From Polyangiaceae bacterium (lineage in GTDB: Bacteria > Myxococcota_A > Polyangia > Polyangiales > Polyangiaceae): a stretch of DNA of 45,648 nucleotides. This document shows positions 15,945 through 25,058 of this stretch, one piece after another; position 1 is the first letter of the stretch; each line of letters begins with the position of its first letter. Location: NCBI GenBank assembly GCA_013361525.1, contig JABFXY010000064.1, positions 1 through 45,648 of the forward strand. Direction: 5' to 3'. The translations under genes and the position numbers were made by a program. Under the pieces are notes generated by a model, which searched no databases, had not been told where the DNA came from, and saw only the letters and a program-made list of their open reading frames with translations.

Positions 15945-17405
15945 TCAGCCTCGCGAAGCTTCGCGCTGGTCGGCGATCGGAATTCGAATCACGAAAGACG
16001 CGCCCCCGAGCGTCGTCTCGCCGACCGTAATCGTTCCACCCGTGGCCTCGACGAGGCCGCGACAAACCGCGAGCCCGAGGCCCGTTCCCTTTCCGACGTC
16101 CTTGGTGGTCGCGAACGGCTCGAACAATCGATCGCGAATTTCAGGCGCAATGCCGGGCCCGTCGTCGGCGACGGTGATGACGACGTGCTCCGATGTCGGC
16201 TCCGCGCGCAGCTCGATGACGCTCTTCGCGGCGTCGATTGCATTCAAGAGCAGGTTCAACAGGACTTGTTGGAGGCGCTCGCCCGCGATGGCGGCTTCGG
16301 GAAGGGCGTCTGCGATCTCGACATGCAGGGTGAGGTTCGAAAGCCGCTTTTGGGGTTTCAAGAGAGCGGCGACCAGATCGGATGCTTCGCGGACATTCGC
16401 GCGTGGCCGCTCCTTTCCGCTCGGCGGGGCGCCCGGGCGCGCGAAATCCAACAGATCGCGGAGCACGCGGTTCACCCGCTCGGTCTCGCCTTTCATCCGG
16501 ACGAGGAAGTCGTTTCGCTCCTCCGGGCTGAGATCGCCGCCCAAGAGGAGCTCTTCGAAGCCGAGGATGGCGGCGATGGGATTGCCGATCTCGTGCGCGA
16601 CACCCGCCGCGAGCCGGCCGACGCTCGCGAGCCGCTCCGATCGAACCATGCTCTCCTGCGCGCTCTCGAGGTCGCGTTTCGCGCGCTGCAGCTCCTCGAC
16701 CTTCGAGCGCAGCGCTTGCTCTTCGGCGATGAGCTTGTCGGTCATCTCGCGCAAGCTGTCGGCGAGCTCCGCGAGCTCGCGCGCCGCGGGTCGCTCCAGA
16801 TCCAGATTGCGGGCGCCTGCAGCGACACGTCCCGCTGCTCGAGACACTTGTTCGACCGGGCGCACGACGAGCCTGGTCATCGCGAAGTACGCGAAGACGA
16901 GCAGCGCGAGGGCGACGACACCCGTGTAGAGCGCGACGAGCTGTACGAGCGCGCTCGATCCGGCCGTCGGCGCGGACAGTGTGAGCGTGAGCGCGACGGC
17001 GCCTCCGCCCCGCTCGGCCGGCACCACGACGAAGAGGGATCGCCCGTGTGCGGAGTCGACGCGCCGCGCTTCCTCGATCGGTCGGGGCAAGCTCGCGGGC
17101 AAGAGCGACGCGTCGCCTGCGATCGTCGTGGGGCTTCCCGATTTGTCATAGATGGCGATCGCGGTGACGCCCGTATCCGACAGCTGCGCGTCGAGAAGCG
17201 CGTCGAGCGCTTCGTCCGGGCGCGAGCGTTTCGCCTCGAGCACGTGGCTCGCAACCGCGCGACCGAGGCCACGCGCATATTCGCGCCGCGCGGACGCGAG
17301 TGACGCCTCCGTCAGGCGCGCGACGGCGACGTAGAGCGGGATGAACCCGACGGCCAAGAGCGCACCGAGCAGGAGCAAGATCTGCAGCCGAATGCCGAGG
17401 CGCAC
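15945..17405 (-). CDS. Membrane-bound sensor histidine kinase
   Basis: 486 residues from a GTG at 17405; the frame is open to 17480 but that longer start would run over the divergent gene's start. Domains in order: a membrane helix (LQILLLLGALLAVGFIPLYV), a periplasmic sensor region of about 140 residues, a second helix (VALYTGVVALALLVFAYFAM), HAMP, then HisKA with His271 in VAHEIGNPIAA, and HATPase with NLLLNAIDAA (N box), DDGPGI (G1) and GKGTGLGLAV (G2). All catalytic boxes are intact. No dedicated response regulator is adjacent; the divergent gene encodes a diguanylate cyclase with 74 bases between the starts. Confidence 0.92.
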   Translation of the reverse strand: MRLGIRLQILLLLGALLAVGFIPLYVAVARLTEASLASARREYARGLGRAVASHVLEAKRSRPDEALDALLDAQLSDTGVTAIAIYDKSGSPTTIAGDASLLPASLPRPIEEARRVDSAHGRSLFVVVPAERGGGAVALTLTLSAPTAGSSALVQLVALYTGVVALALLVFAYFAMTRLVVRPVEQVSRAAGRVAAGARNLDLERPAARELAELADSLREMTDKLIAEEQALRSKVEELQRAKRDLESAQESMVRSERLASVGRLAAGVAHEIGNPIAAILGFEELLLGGDLSPEERNDFLVRMKGETERVNRVLRDLLDFARPGAPPSGKERPRANVREASDLVAALLKPQKRLSNLTLHVEIADALPEAAIAGERLQQVLLNLLLNAIDAAKSVIELRAEPTSEHVVITVADDGPGIAPEIRDRLFEPFATTKDVGKGTGLGLAVCRGLVEATGGTITVGETTLGGASFVIRIPIADQREASRG

Positions 17406-17478
17406 GCGAGAGACTTTATCGATCTGTCGCGAAGTGGGCCAACGCCAAGCCGTGGTGATAGGGCCTCTGCCGTAGCCC

Positions 17479-19635
17479 ATGCGCCCGCTCGTCCGCGTCG
17501 CTCTCGCGCTCCGCCGCGCCCTTCTCGGCGCGGCGACGTTGCTTCTGTGTACGAGCCTTGCCGCGTTCGTCGTCTACGACGCGAAGCACCCGCTGCCGCT
17601 CGTTTACTCCGCCGTTGCCGGTGTGCTGATCGCAGGCCTCGTTGCACACCGCTTGCGCACGCGCCTGTCCGCGCTCGCACCGTCGGTCACCACCGAGCTC
17701 GAGATCGGCGCGCTGGCGATGGTCGGCGCGTACCTGCTCGTCGTCCGCGCCGACGAGAGCCTCGACGGCCCCGCGTATCCTGCGGTGTATCTGTGCCTTG
17801 CGATCGTGAGCGCGTTCGGCCGGCCGGGCGCCGCGCTCGTCGCGCTGGCGACCGGCGTCGCGATGGAGGCAGCGATCCGCCTCTTGGCGTTCGAGGAAGC
17901 GGATCTTTCGGACACGCTCCCGCACGTCGCGTTCATGATCATCTTCACGGGCTTCAACGCGGCCGTGCTGCGAACGGAGCTCGCGCGTGTGCGGACGGCG
18001 ATGGTCGCGCGCCTCAAAGACGAGGTGGAAAAGCTCCGAACCGAGGCGAGGAATTATCGGCTCCTCGGTACGACGGCGGAGGCGCCTCGCCCCGCCGACG
18101 ACGAGCGCCTCCTTCGCTCGGGTGTGGAGGAGATCCATCAATCGGTGCTCTTCGCGCTTCGCCTCGTGCGCCAGACGCTCGACCTGCACACGGCGATGTT
18201 GCTCTGGAAGAACGACGCCGGATCGCACCTTCGAATCAGCGAGCTCGTGACCGACGAGCCGGAGATCGGCGAAGGGCCGTTCCTCGTGGGCGACGGCGTG
18301 TTCGGCGCGGCGCTCTCGCGCGGGGCGATCGTGAGCCTCAGCGGCCTCAAAGAAGGTTACAAGCTGCCGTATTACGCAGGCGCGTGCCCCGTTCGGACCG
18401 TGTGTGTGATCCCGGTTCAGGAGCACGGCATCGTGCGCGGCCTTCTGGTCGTCGATCGCGTCGCCGACCGCGCGTTCACCAAACATGAAGAGTCGATGCT
18501 CGAGGAGGCGGCGCAATATGCCGTTCGCGCGATCCACAACGAGCGCGTATTTCTCCAGCTCGAGCGCGCCAAAGCGGAGCAAGGCAAGCTCTACCGCGCC
18601 GCCGAAGCGCTCAATGCAGCGAAGAGCGAGGAAGGCGTCATCGAAGCGGGCGTCCACAGCGCGCGTGAGGTGACCAGCGTCGACTATGCCGCGCTGACGC
18701 TGTTCGACCCCGCGACGAAGACCCACGAGATCCGCGTCATCAGCGGAGACTTCGACGACGGCGACGGAACGGCGACCATCGGCGCGCGCTTCCGCGCCAA
18801 TACCGGCCTGGTGTCGATGGCGCTCGAGAACCGGCACCCGCTGCCGTACCGCGGGCAGTTCGACGACAAGAAGCAGACGGTTTTCACGCGGCATCTCACG
18901 CCGCCGAAAATGCCGAGCCTCTTCGTCCTGCCGCTCGCGGCTCACGACCGGCCGCTCGGCACGCTCGTCCTCGGATCGCGCCGGCGCGGAGCGTTCGGCG
19001 AATCAGTCCGCGGCACGCTCGAAGTCATGGCGAGCCACATGGCCGTGTCGCTCGAGGGCGCCCGCATGATGAAACGCCTCGAGGAGCTAGCGACGACCGA
19101 CGGTCTCACGGGTCTGCTCAACAAGCGCGCGATGCTCGACGTCGCCGAGCACAAGATCGCGGCGTCGCGCCGATTCGGCCGGCAGCTCGCAGTGCTCGTC
19201 ACCGACATCGATCACTTCAAGCGTGTGAACGACACGTACGGACACGACGTCGGCGACGTGATCATCAAGGGCCTCGGCGACATCCTTCGGCGCGCGAAGC
19301 GAACGACCGATGCGGTCGCGCGCTTCGGCGGCGAAGAGTTCGTCGTGATCTGCGAAGAGACGGACGAGCGTGGCGCGATGCTCCTCGCCGAGCGCGTGCG
19401 CACGGAGCTCGCGAAGACGACGTTCTTCGCGGGGCCGGCGGAGGGCAGCACGGAGCAGCGCACGCTGAGCGTGACGTGCTCGATCGGCATCGCGACGTAC
19501 CCGGCTGCAGGCGCCTCGTGGGAAGCGCTCTTCAAGGCCGCGGACACCGCGCTGTACGCGTCGAAGCAAGGCGGCCGCGATCGAACGACGGTGTACGCCG
19601 GTCCGCCGCTCAGCCAGCGCGAGCGCGCCGCGTGA
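17479..19635 (+). CDS. GAF-GAF-GGDEF diguanylate cyclase
   Basis: 718 residues. The N-terminal 175 residues hold five or six membrane helices. Two GAF-like domains follow (about 210-380, with the C-P-V-R-T segment, and 385-550). The C-terminal GGDEF domain carries the active-site motif GGEEF at 617-621 and an RxxD inhibitory site (RTTD, 608-611) exactly five residues before it. It should make cyclic di-GMP from two GTP and be feedback-inhibited by the product. Input may come from the membrane part and small ligands in the GAF domains. Divergent from the sensor kinase gene, so a shared control region is likely. Confidence 0.92.
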   Translation: MRPLVRVALALRRALLGAATLLLCTSLAAFVVYDAKHPLPLVYSAVAGVLIAGLVAHRLRTRLSALAPSVTTELEIGALAMVGAYLLVVRADESLDGPAYPAVYLCLAIVSAFGRPGAALVALATGVAMEAAIRLLAFEEADLSDTLPHVAFMIIFTGFNAAVLRTELARVRTAMVARLKDEVEKLRTEARNYRLLGTTAEAPRPADDERLLRSGVEEIHQSVLFALRLVRQTLDLHTAMLLWKNDAGSHLRISELVTDEPEIGEGPFLVGDGVFGAALSRGAIVSLSGLKEGYKLPYYAGACPVRTVCVIPVQEHGIVRGLLVVDRVADRAFTKHEESMLEEAAQYAVRAIHNERVFLQLERAKAEQGKLYRAAEALNAAKSEEGVIEAGVHSAREVTSVDYAALTLFDPATKTHEIRVISGDFDDGDGTATIGARFRANTGLVSMALENRHPLPYRGQFDDKKQTVFTRHLTPPKMPSLFVLPLAAHDRPLGTLVLGSRRRGAFGESVRGTLEVMASHMAVSLEGARMMKRLEELATTDGLTGLLNKRAMLDVAEHKIAASRRFGRQLAVLVTDIDHFKRVNDTYGHDVGDVIIKGLGDILRRAKRTTDAVARFGGEEFVVICEETDERGAMLLAERVRTELAKTTFFAGPAEGSTEQRTLSVTCSIGIATYPAAGASWEALFKAADTALYASKQGGRDRTTVYAGPPLSQRERAA

Positions 19636-19695
19636 CCTGAACGGATCACGAGCGGTCGCGATCGAAAGGTCCGGTGTTAGCATCCGCGGTCCGTC

Positions 19696-20397
19696 ATGGG
19701 CCGCGCTCTGCATCACCGAAGAGGACGACGCGGCAAGCTCGTCAGCGTTGCGTGTCTGATCGTCGCAGCCGCGTTTGCGTATCGAGCTGCACCCGCGACC
19801 GCGGGCGATGAGCCGACCGCGGCGCGCATCGATATCGCCGTGGGGATGCCCGCGCCGGTCGTGCCTGCTCTCCCTCCCGAAGCGGATCCGCCCGAGCCGG
19901 TCGTCGTGACCGAGCCGCTTCGCGTCCTGCATCTCGAGACGCTCGGGACACGCGAGCCCGTCGATATCACGCCGTTCGACGCCGCAGGTGAGGTCGTTCC
20001 CGACGAGATGATGAAGCTCAGCACGCTGCTCGCGCCGCGGAACCCGCGCGGTGGACCGCCCGATCCCGAGGACGTCGTGCGTATCGATCCCGCGCTCGCG
20101 GCGCTCCTTCTCCGCATCTCGGCCGAGCTCGGCGATGCACCGCTCGTGATCGTCTCGGGCCATCGAAAGCCCGGGCGAGGAACGAGCAAGAAGAGCTTTC
20201 ACGTGAAGGGAATGGCGGCGGACATCGCCGTCGCCGGCGTGAAGCCCGTCGAGATTCGCAGAGCGGCGCTTCGCGCGGGAGCCGGCGGAGTCGGCCTTTA
20301 TCCGCGGTTCGTTCATGTCGACGTGCGCGAAGAGCCGTATCGGTGGGGCGCGGGTGGCGGACGGCCACGCTTGCGACGCCCGGCGCCGTCGAAGTAG
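19696..20397 (+). CDS. Exported DUF882/YcbK-type peptidase (M15-like)
   Basis: 233 residues with an N-terminal signal anchor (VSVACLIVAAAFAYRAAPAT). A Pro/Val-rich stretch is followed by the catalytic domain: SGHRKPGRG, then KKSFHVKGMAADIAVAGV, then GLYPRFVHVDVREEPYRW. The HxxGxAxD and HVD residues are the zinc ligands of the DUF882/peptidase M15A_3 group, which acts on cell-wall peptides, so it should cut or trim peptidoglycan in the periplasm. The C-terminal tail is short and basic. The DUF882 core is complete. Confidence 0.87.
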   Translation: MGRALHHRRGRRGKLVSVACLIVAAAFAYRAAPATAGDEPTAARIDIAVGMPAPVVPALPPEADPPEPVVVTEPLRVLHLETLGTREPVDITPFDAAGEVVPDEMMKLSTLLAPRNPRGGPPDPEDVVRIDPALAALLLRISAELGDAPLVIVSGHRKPGRGTSKKSFHVKGMAADIAVAGVKPVEIRRAALRAGAGGVGLYPRFVHVDVREEPYRWGAGGGRPRLRRPAPSK

Positions 20398-20444
20398 CCG
20401 GCGAGGCTTGCAGTGTGCGACATCCGGCACAAAGCTTCGATCGG

Positions 20445-20903
20445 ATGAAGGATCCCAAGCCCCCCGCCGAGCGCGCCAAAGAATCGGTCGAACGCGGCCT
20501 CGGCGAGCTGTTCAAAGCCGCAAAGAGCGTCGGCACCGCCGTTCGCCGCGAGACGCAGAGGTCGGGCGGGTTCGGCAAGGCCCTCGACGATGCTTCGCGC
20601 GAGGTGGTTCGCGCTGCCTCGAACGTCGCGACGCGCCTCGGCACCGGGATCGAAAAGCTCGGCCGAAAGGCTCAGGAAGCCCTCGATGCCGAGGATCAAA
20701 GGGAGGACGAGATGAAAGCTTCTTCCGACAAGAAGTCGTCCGAGCGCGAGGAAGAGTGGCCGAAGACGCGCGAAGAGTACGAAAAGAAGTACGGGCGCGA
20801 CGGCGACGACTGGCCGAGGTCGCGCGAGGAGTACATCGAGAAGTACGGCCGGCCTCCTCGTAAGCGCGGCGACGACGACGACCCCGGCTATCGGATCGCC
20901 TGA
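20445..20903 (+). CDS. Charged protein with WPxxREEYxxKYGR repeats
   Basis: 152 residues, hydrophilic and rich in Lys, Arg, Glu and Asp. The N-terminal ~75 residues are predicted to be amphipathic helices (AKESVERGLGELFKAAKSVG). The C-terminal half has two copies of a ~20-residue unit: EEWPKTREEYEKKYGRDG and DDWPRSREEYIEKYGRPP. No cysteine or membrane helix. The ATG follows the peptidase stop by 47 bases. I do not recognise a function. The repeat unit looks like a binding motif with alternating Trp, Tyr and charges. Confidence 0.65.
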   Translation: MKDPKPPAERAKESVERGLGELFKAAKSVGTAVRRETQRSGGFGKALDDASREVVRAASNVATRLGTGIEKLGRKAQEALDAEDQREDEMKASSDKKSSEREEEWPKTREEYEKKYGRDGDDWPRSREEYIEKYGRPPRKRGDDDDPGYRIA

Positions 20904-20938
20904 CGACGACGCCGGTCCTCGGGGCGGAGCACTTCGAT

Positions 20939-21670
20939 ATGCGCAGTCTTCGCCCCGAAGGAATCCCTCAGGGTATTCTGCCGGCCCCGATGCCGGTCCC
21001 TCGGTTGCCAGGACACAAGGTGAGAGCCGTCGGTTGCGACGTGCCGCCGGCCTCGCAGCGCGGCTTCATTTTCGTGCGGCACATGGAGCTCGTCGCCGAA
21101 TTCGCGAATGGGGAGACGAGCGCGCCGTTCCCCTACGACGTGGCGGATCGCGAGCGCATCGATGCCGTGGTGATCGTCGCCCACTACCGAGATCAGGCGG
21201 GCGTGCGCCGCGTCTATCTTCGATCGGCTTTACGGCCGCCTGCCGCGCTGCGAGCGCGTGACGTGTGGCCCGTCCCCGAAAAGGACACGCTCGGCGAGCT
21301 GTGGGAGGTACCGGCAGGCCTCGTCGAGGTGAACGAGCGCTCCGAAGCCGGCTTGCGCGCGTGTGCCCGCCGCGAGCTGCACGAGGAGGCGGGTTTCGAC
21401 GTCCCCGAAGAGCAGGTCATGCCCCTCGGGCCTTCGTCATTTCCGTCGCCCGGTATGGTGGGGGAACGACATTTCTACTTCCACGCGGAGGTCGATCCCG
21501 CGCGCCGCGGACGCCCCCCTGAAGACGGATCGATCCTCGAGAGGCATGCGTCGATCGTCGACGTCTCTCTCGAGGAAGCGCTCGCTGCGTGTCGCGCCGG
21601 CGAGATCGAAGACGCCAAGACCGAGCTCGCGCTCCGGCGCCTCGCGGAGCTCTACCCGGAACGACCGTGA
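20939..21670 (+). CDS. Nudix hydrolase
   Basis: 243 residues. The Nudix helix region reads GLVEVNERSEAGLRACARRE then LHEEAGF; the REL-HEE-AGF core (RExxEExG) with its metal-binding Glu residues is complete, but the loop between the first Glu and the Arg is four residues longer than the usual seven. WEVPAGLVE before it and the general size point to the ADP-ribose/NADH-diphosphatase side of the family. An N-terminal domain of about 60 residues precedes the fold. The stop overlaps the NAD kinase start (GTGA), so a role in NAD(P) turnover is a reasonable guess. Confidence 0.82.
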   Translation: MRSLRPEGIPQGILPAPMPVPRLPGHKVRAVGCDVPPASQRGFIFVRHMELVAEFANGETSAPFPYDVADRERIDAVVIVAHYRDQAGVRRVYLRSALRPPAALRARDVWPVPEKDTLGELWEVPAGLVEVNERSEAGLRACARRELHEEAGFDVPEEQVMPLGPSSFPSPGMVGERHFYFHAEVDPARRGRPPEDGSILERHASIVDVSLEEALAACRAGEIEDAKTELALRRLAELYPERP

Positions 21671-22560
21671 GCCTGCGCATCGCGTACCTCGTCAAACGCT
21701 CGCGTTGGAGCCTGATCCACGATCAAAGCGGCGCCGCGCGCATGCGTGCGCTCGTGCGTCGACAAGATCCGACCGTCGCGCGCCTGAAGAGCACGCACGA
21801 GGCGCACGAGCGCACCGTGGAAGAGGTGCTCGGCGCGTTCGACTCACTGGGCGTGGAGGCGGTGCCCATCGGTTCGCGCACGCGCGACGTCACCTCGAAG
21901 CGGTATGCGCTCGTCGTCACGATCGGTGGTGACGGCACCCTTCTTCGCGCTTCTCACAAGGTGTCCGACGTACCGGTGCTCGGCATCAACAGCGCACCGT
22001 TGAGCTCGGTGGGCTTCTTCTGCGGCGTGAAGAACGGCGGCGCGCTCGCCGCCATCGAGCGTGCGCTCGACGGTCGTTTGGAGTCGAGCCAGCTGGCCCG
22101 CATGGAGGTGACGATCGACGGCCGTGTCGTCTCGTCTCGTGTCCTCAACGACGCGCTCTTCTGCCACCAGAGCCCCGCCGCGACGTCGCGCTACATCATC
22201 GAGTCCGGGGGCGTCGTGGAGGAGCAGAAGTCGAGCGGCTTTTGGGTGGGTCCGGCGGCGGGATCGACCGCCGCGCAGCGGTCCGCCGGCGGAAGGATTC
22301 TCCCCCTCGAGAGCGAGACCCTGCAGCTCGTCGTGCGTGAGCCGTACACGCCGAAAGGTGAGCGCTATCGACTCTTGCGCGTCCTCGCGAAGGGCGAAGA
22401 GCAGATCGTCGTGAGAAGCAAGATGCGCGATGCCGCGATCTTTCTCGACGGTCCCGACGTCGTCGTTCACCCGCAGTTCGGTGATGTGATTTCATTCCGC
22501 CGATCGCGCGAGCCGCTCGTTTTGCTCGGAATCAAATCGGTTCGATCACATCGGCGCTGA
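21667..22560 (+). CDS. nadK: NAD kinase
   Basis: 297 residues from a GTG that overlaps the Nudix stop. The signature VTIGGDGTLLRAS binds ATP/NAD, followed by INSAPLSSVGFFCGV, the usual 'GxNxGxLGF' block with changes (N-S-A-P-L-S-S-V-G), and SSGFWVGPAAGSTAAQRSAG. The enzyme phosphorylates NAD to NADP in the cytoplasm. An N-terminal 65-residue extension before the fold contains KSTHEAHERTVEEVL, normal for the family. It is coupled to the Nudix gene, which together with pncB makes three NAD-related genes in this window. Confidence 0.88.
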   Translation: MSLRIAYLVKRSRWSLIHDQSGAARMRALVRRQDPTVARLKSTHEAHERTVEEVLGAFDSLGVEAVPIGSRTRDVTSKRYALVVTIGGDGTLLRASHKVSDVPVLGINSAPLSSVGFFCGVKNGGALAAIERALDGRLESSQLARMEVTIDGRVVSSRVLNDALFCHQSPAATSRYIIESGGVVEEQKSSGFWVGPAAGSTAAQRSAGGRILPLESETLQLVVREPYTPKGERYRLLRVLAKGEEQIVVRSKMRDAAIFLDGPDVVVHPQFGDVISFRRSREPLVLLGIKSVRSHRR

Positions 22561-22627
22561 CGCCTGCAGCAGTACCGGGACGGTCGAAACGTTCCGGAAA
22601 CGATCCTAGTTCGATGCTGGAGGTCCC

Positions 22628-24067
22628 GTGGAGCTCGACCATTACGATCCTGGCGCCTTCTACGACGAGATGTTCGAGTCGCGCGGCGCGACGCGACCCG
22701 AGACGACACTGCTCGCGCAGCGCCTGCGGTCGCTCGCCGACGCGGAGGTGCGCGCACGCCAGACGGCGGCCGAGCGGGCGCTTCTCGCGCGCGGCATCAC
22801 GTTCAACGTGTACGGAAGCGACGCAGGGACGGAGAAGATCTTTCCGTTCGATCTCATCCCGCGTGTGGTCCCGAGTGGAGATTGGCGCACGATCGAGCGC
22901 GGGCTGAAGCAGCGTGTCCACGCGCTCAACCTGTTCATCGGCGACATCTACAACAAAGGCAGGATCCTCGACGCCGGCGTCGTCCCACGCAGCCTCATCG
23001 AGAGCGCGAAAGGCTATCTGCGCCCCTGTCAGGGGATCCTCCCCGCACGCGACGTCTATTGCCACATCGTCGGGACGGATCTGGTTCGCGATCGCGACGG
23101 GCAGTTCTACGTCCTCGAGGACAACCTTCGATGTCCGAGCGGCGTCTCGTACGTCCTCGAAAACCGCCGCGTGATGAAGCGGACGTTTCCGCAGGTGTTC
23201 GACCAGCTCAAGGTTCGCCCCGTCGACGCTTACCCGAGCAAGCTCCTCGAGACGCTTCAGAGCCTGTCGCGCGCGTCGTCACCCACGGTCGTCGTCCTCA
23301 CTCCTGGTATCTACAACTCCGCTTACTTCGAGCACTCCTTCCTCGCACAGCAGATGGGCGTGGAGCTCGTGGAGGGGCGGGATCTCGTGGTGCGCGACGG
23401 TCGCGTGCACATGCGGACGACGCGAGGTTTGATGCCCGTCGACGTCATCTATCGACGAATGGACGATACGTTCATCGATCCGGTCGAGCTCCGGCGAGAC
23501 TCGATGCTCGGTGTCCCGGGGTTACTCGACGTGTATCGCCACGGTCGCGTGGCGCTCGCGAATGCGCCGGGGACGGGCGTCGCGGACGACAAGGTCATCT
23601 ACACCTACGTGCCGCAGATCATCGAATATTACCTCGGCGAAAAGGCCATCTTGCCGAACGTGCCGACCTATCGATGCGAGGACCCGAAGGCCTTGCAATA
23701 CGTGCTCGATCACACGGATGAGCTGGTCATCAAAGCCGCGAACGAGTCCGGCGGTTACGGCATGCTCATCGGACCCCACGCGTCGTCCGCCGAGGTCGCG
23801 GAGTTTCGTGAGAAGGTGCGGGCCAACCCGCGTGAGTACATCGCGCAGCCGATGCTCGCGCTCTCGCGCGTGCCGACGATCTCCGATGAAGGTTTGGCCG
23901 GCCGGCACGTCGACCTCAGGCCTTACGTCCTTTACGGGGAAGACATCTACGTGTTGCCCGGAGGGCTGACGCGCGTCGCGCTGCGCCCGGGATCGATGGT
24001 CGTCAACTCGTCCCAGGGCGGCGGAAGCAAAGACACCTGGGTGCTCGCCGAGGAGGGCTCGTGCTGA
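22628..24067 (+). CDS. Circularly permuted ATP-grasp protein (DUF404/DUF407 type)
   Basis: 479 residues; the GTG start follows GGAGG. The pattern is that of circularly permuted ATP-grasp proteins: RHALNLFIGDIY-like segment (VHALNLFIGDIYNKGRILDAG), GQFYVLEDNLRCPSGVSYVL with the D-N-R metal/ATP residues, VVLTPGIYNSAYFEHSFLAQ, YRRMDDTFIDP and the Gly-rich ESGGYGMLIGP. This family ligates amino acids or peptides with ATP. Its end overlaps the alpha-E gene start by seven bases. The pair plus a transglutaminase-type partner is a recurrent conserved cluster proposed to make peptide tags or conjugates. Confidence 0.88.
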   Translation: MELDHYDPGAFYDEMFESRGATRPETTLLAQRLRSLADAEVRARQTAAERALLARGITFNVYGSDAGTEKIFPFDLIPRVVPSGDWRTIERGLKQRVHALNLFIGDIYNKGRILDAGVVPRSLIESAKGYLRPCQGILPARDVYCHIVGTDLVRDRDGQFYVLEDNLRCPSGVSYVLENRRVMKRTFPQVFDQLKVRPVDAYPSKLLETLQSLSRASSPTVVVLTPGIYNSAYFEHSFLAQQMGVELVEGRDLVVRDGRVHMRTTRGLMPVDVIYRRMDDTFIDPVELRRDSMLGVPGLLDVYRHGRVALANAPGTGVADDKVIYTYVPQIIEYYLGEKAILPNVPTYRCEDPKALQYVLDHTDELVIKAANESGGYGMLIGPHASSAEVAEFREKVRANPREYIAQPMLALSRVPTISDEGLAGRHVDLRPYVLYGEDIYVLPGGLTRVALRPGSMVVNSSQGGGSKDTWVLAEEGSC

Positions 24068-25053
24068 GTCGAGTCGCAGACGCGATTTATTGGATGAATC
24101 GTTACGTCGAGCGCGCCGAGAACGTCGCGCGTTTCGTCGACGTGAACCTGCACCTGGCGCTGGATTTTCCCGAGGCGCACAGTGAATGGGAGCCGCTGAT
24201 CGCCACGACCGGGGATGCCTCCGCCTACCGCGAGCGGTACGGCGCCGCGACGCGCGACGACGTCATCCGGTTTTTGACCTTCGATCGCGATAACCCCAAT
24301 TCGATTTGCATGTGCCTGTCGAAGGCGCGCGAGAACGCGCGCACGATGCGCGAGTTCATATCGTCCGAGGTTTGGGAGCAGGTCAATCGCGCCTATTGGA
24401 TGGTGACCGAGGCATCGAAGTCGGGAGCCGCCCTCGATTCACCGCACGACTTCTTCACCAACGTGAAGCAGGCGTCGCACCTGTTCGTCGGGACGATGTA
24501 CCTGACGATGACCCACAACGAAGGCTGGCATTTCGGCAGGCTCGGACGCCTTCTCGAGCGGGCGGACAAGACGTCTCGCATCCTCGACGTGAAGTCGCAC
24601 ATGGTCGAGCCCGGCCGTGAGGACGTCCCCACACCGTCGGACGAGCTGCATTGGTCGGCGCTTTTGCGATCGGCGAGCGCGTTCGAGATGTATCGCAAGG
24701 CCTTCGGCAACGTCGTGCCTGCGAAGGTGATCGAGTTTCTGCTCCTCGATGATCGCTTCCCGCGCTCCGTCCTCTATTGCCTGAAGAAGAGCGAGCGCTC
24801 CTTGCACGCCATCACGGGAACGCAGTCGGGCCGCTGGACGAACCGGGCCGAGCGCGAGCTCGGACGCCTCAACGCCGAGCTCGCCTACGCCGAAATGAAA
24901 GAGGTCCTCGCGCGCGGTTTGCACCGCTTCATCGACGACCTGCAGCTCCGGATGAACCACGTGAACGACTCCATCGCGGAGACGTTTTTCGCGGTGGCGG
25001 CGCACGACGAAGGACGGCCACGAACGCTGCCGCCCCTCTCTCGAGCCGAATAG
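24061..25053 (+). CDS. Alpha-E domain protein (DUF403)
   Basis: 330 residues, all helical. It begins MLSRVADAIYWMNRYVERAE, the classical alpha-E start, with NPNSICMCLSKARENARTMR, SEVWEQVNRAYWM and HFGRLGRLLERADKTSRILD following. The last is the conserved 'GRxLERADxxxRILD' motif. The biochemical role is unknown; it accompanies ATP-grasp ligases almost always. It overlaps the ATP-grasp gene, so the two are translated together, and it ends five bases before the convergent stop of the fused amidotransferase-like/transglutaminase gene. Confidence 0.88.
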   Translation: MLSRVADAIYWMNRYVERAENVARFVDVNLHLALDFPEAHSEWEPLIATTGDASAYRERYGAATRDDVIRFLTFDRDNPNSICMCLSKARENARTMREFISSEVWEQVNRAYWMVTEASKSGAALDSPHDFFTNVKQASHLFVGTMYLTMTHNEGWHFGRLGRLLERADKTSRILDVKSHMVEPGREDVPTPSDELHWSALLRSASAFEMYRKAFGNVVPAKVIEFLLLDDRFPRSVLYCLKKSERSLHAITGTQSGRWTNRAERELGRLNAELAYAEMKEVLARGLHRFIDDLQLRMNHVNDSIAETFFAVAAHDEGRPRTLPPLSRAE

Positions 25054-25058
25054 ACGCT

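Noticed and set aside
15786..17303. Long plus-strand frame (505 codons) over the sensor kinase
   Set aside because: Antisense shadow of an intact histidine kinase; no start site or motif of its own.
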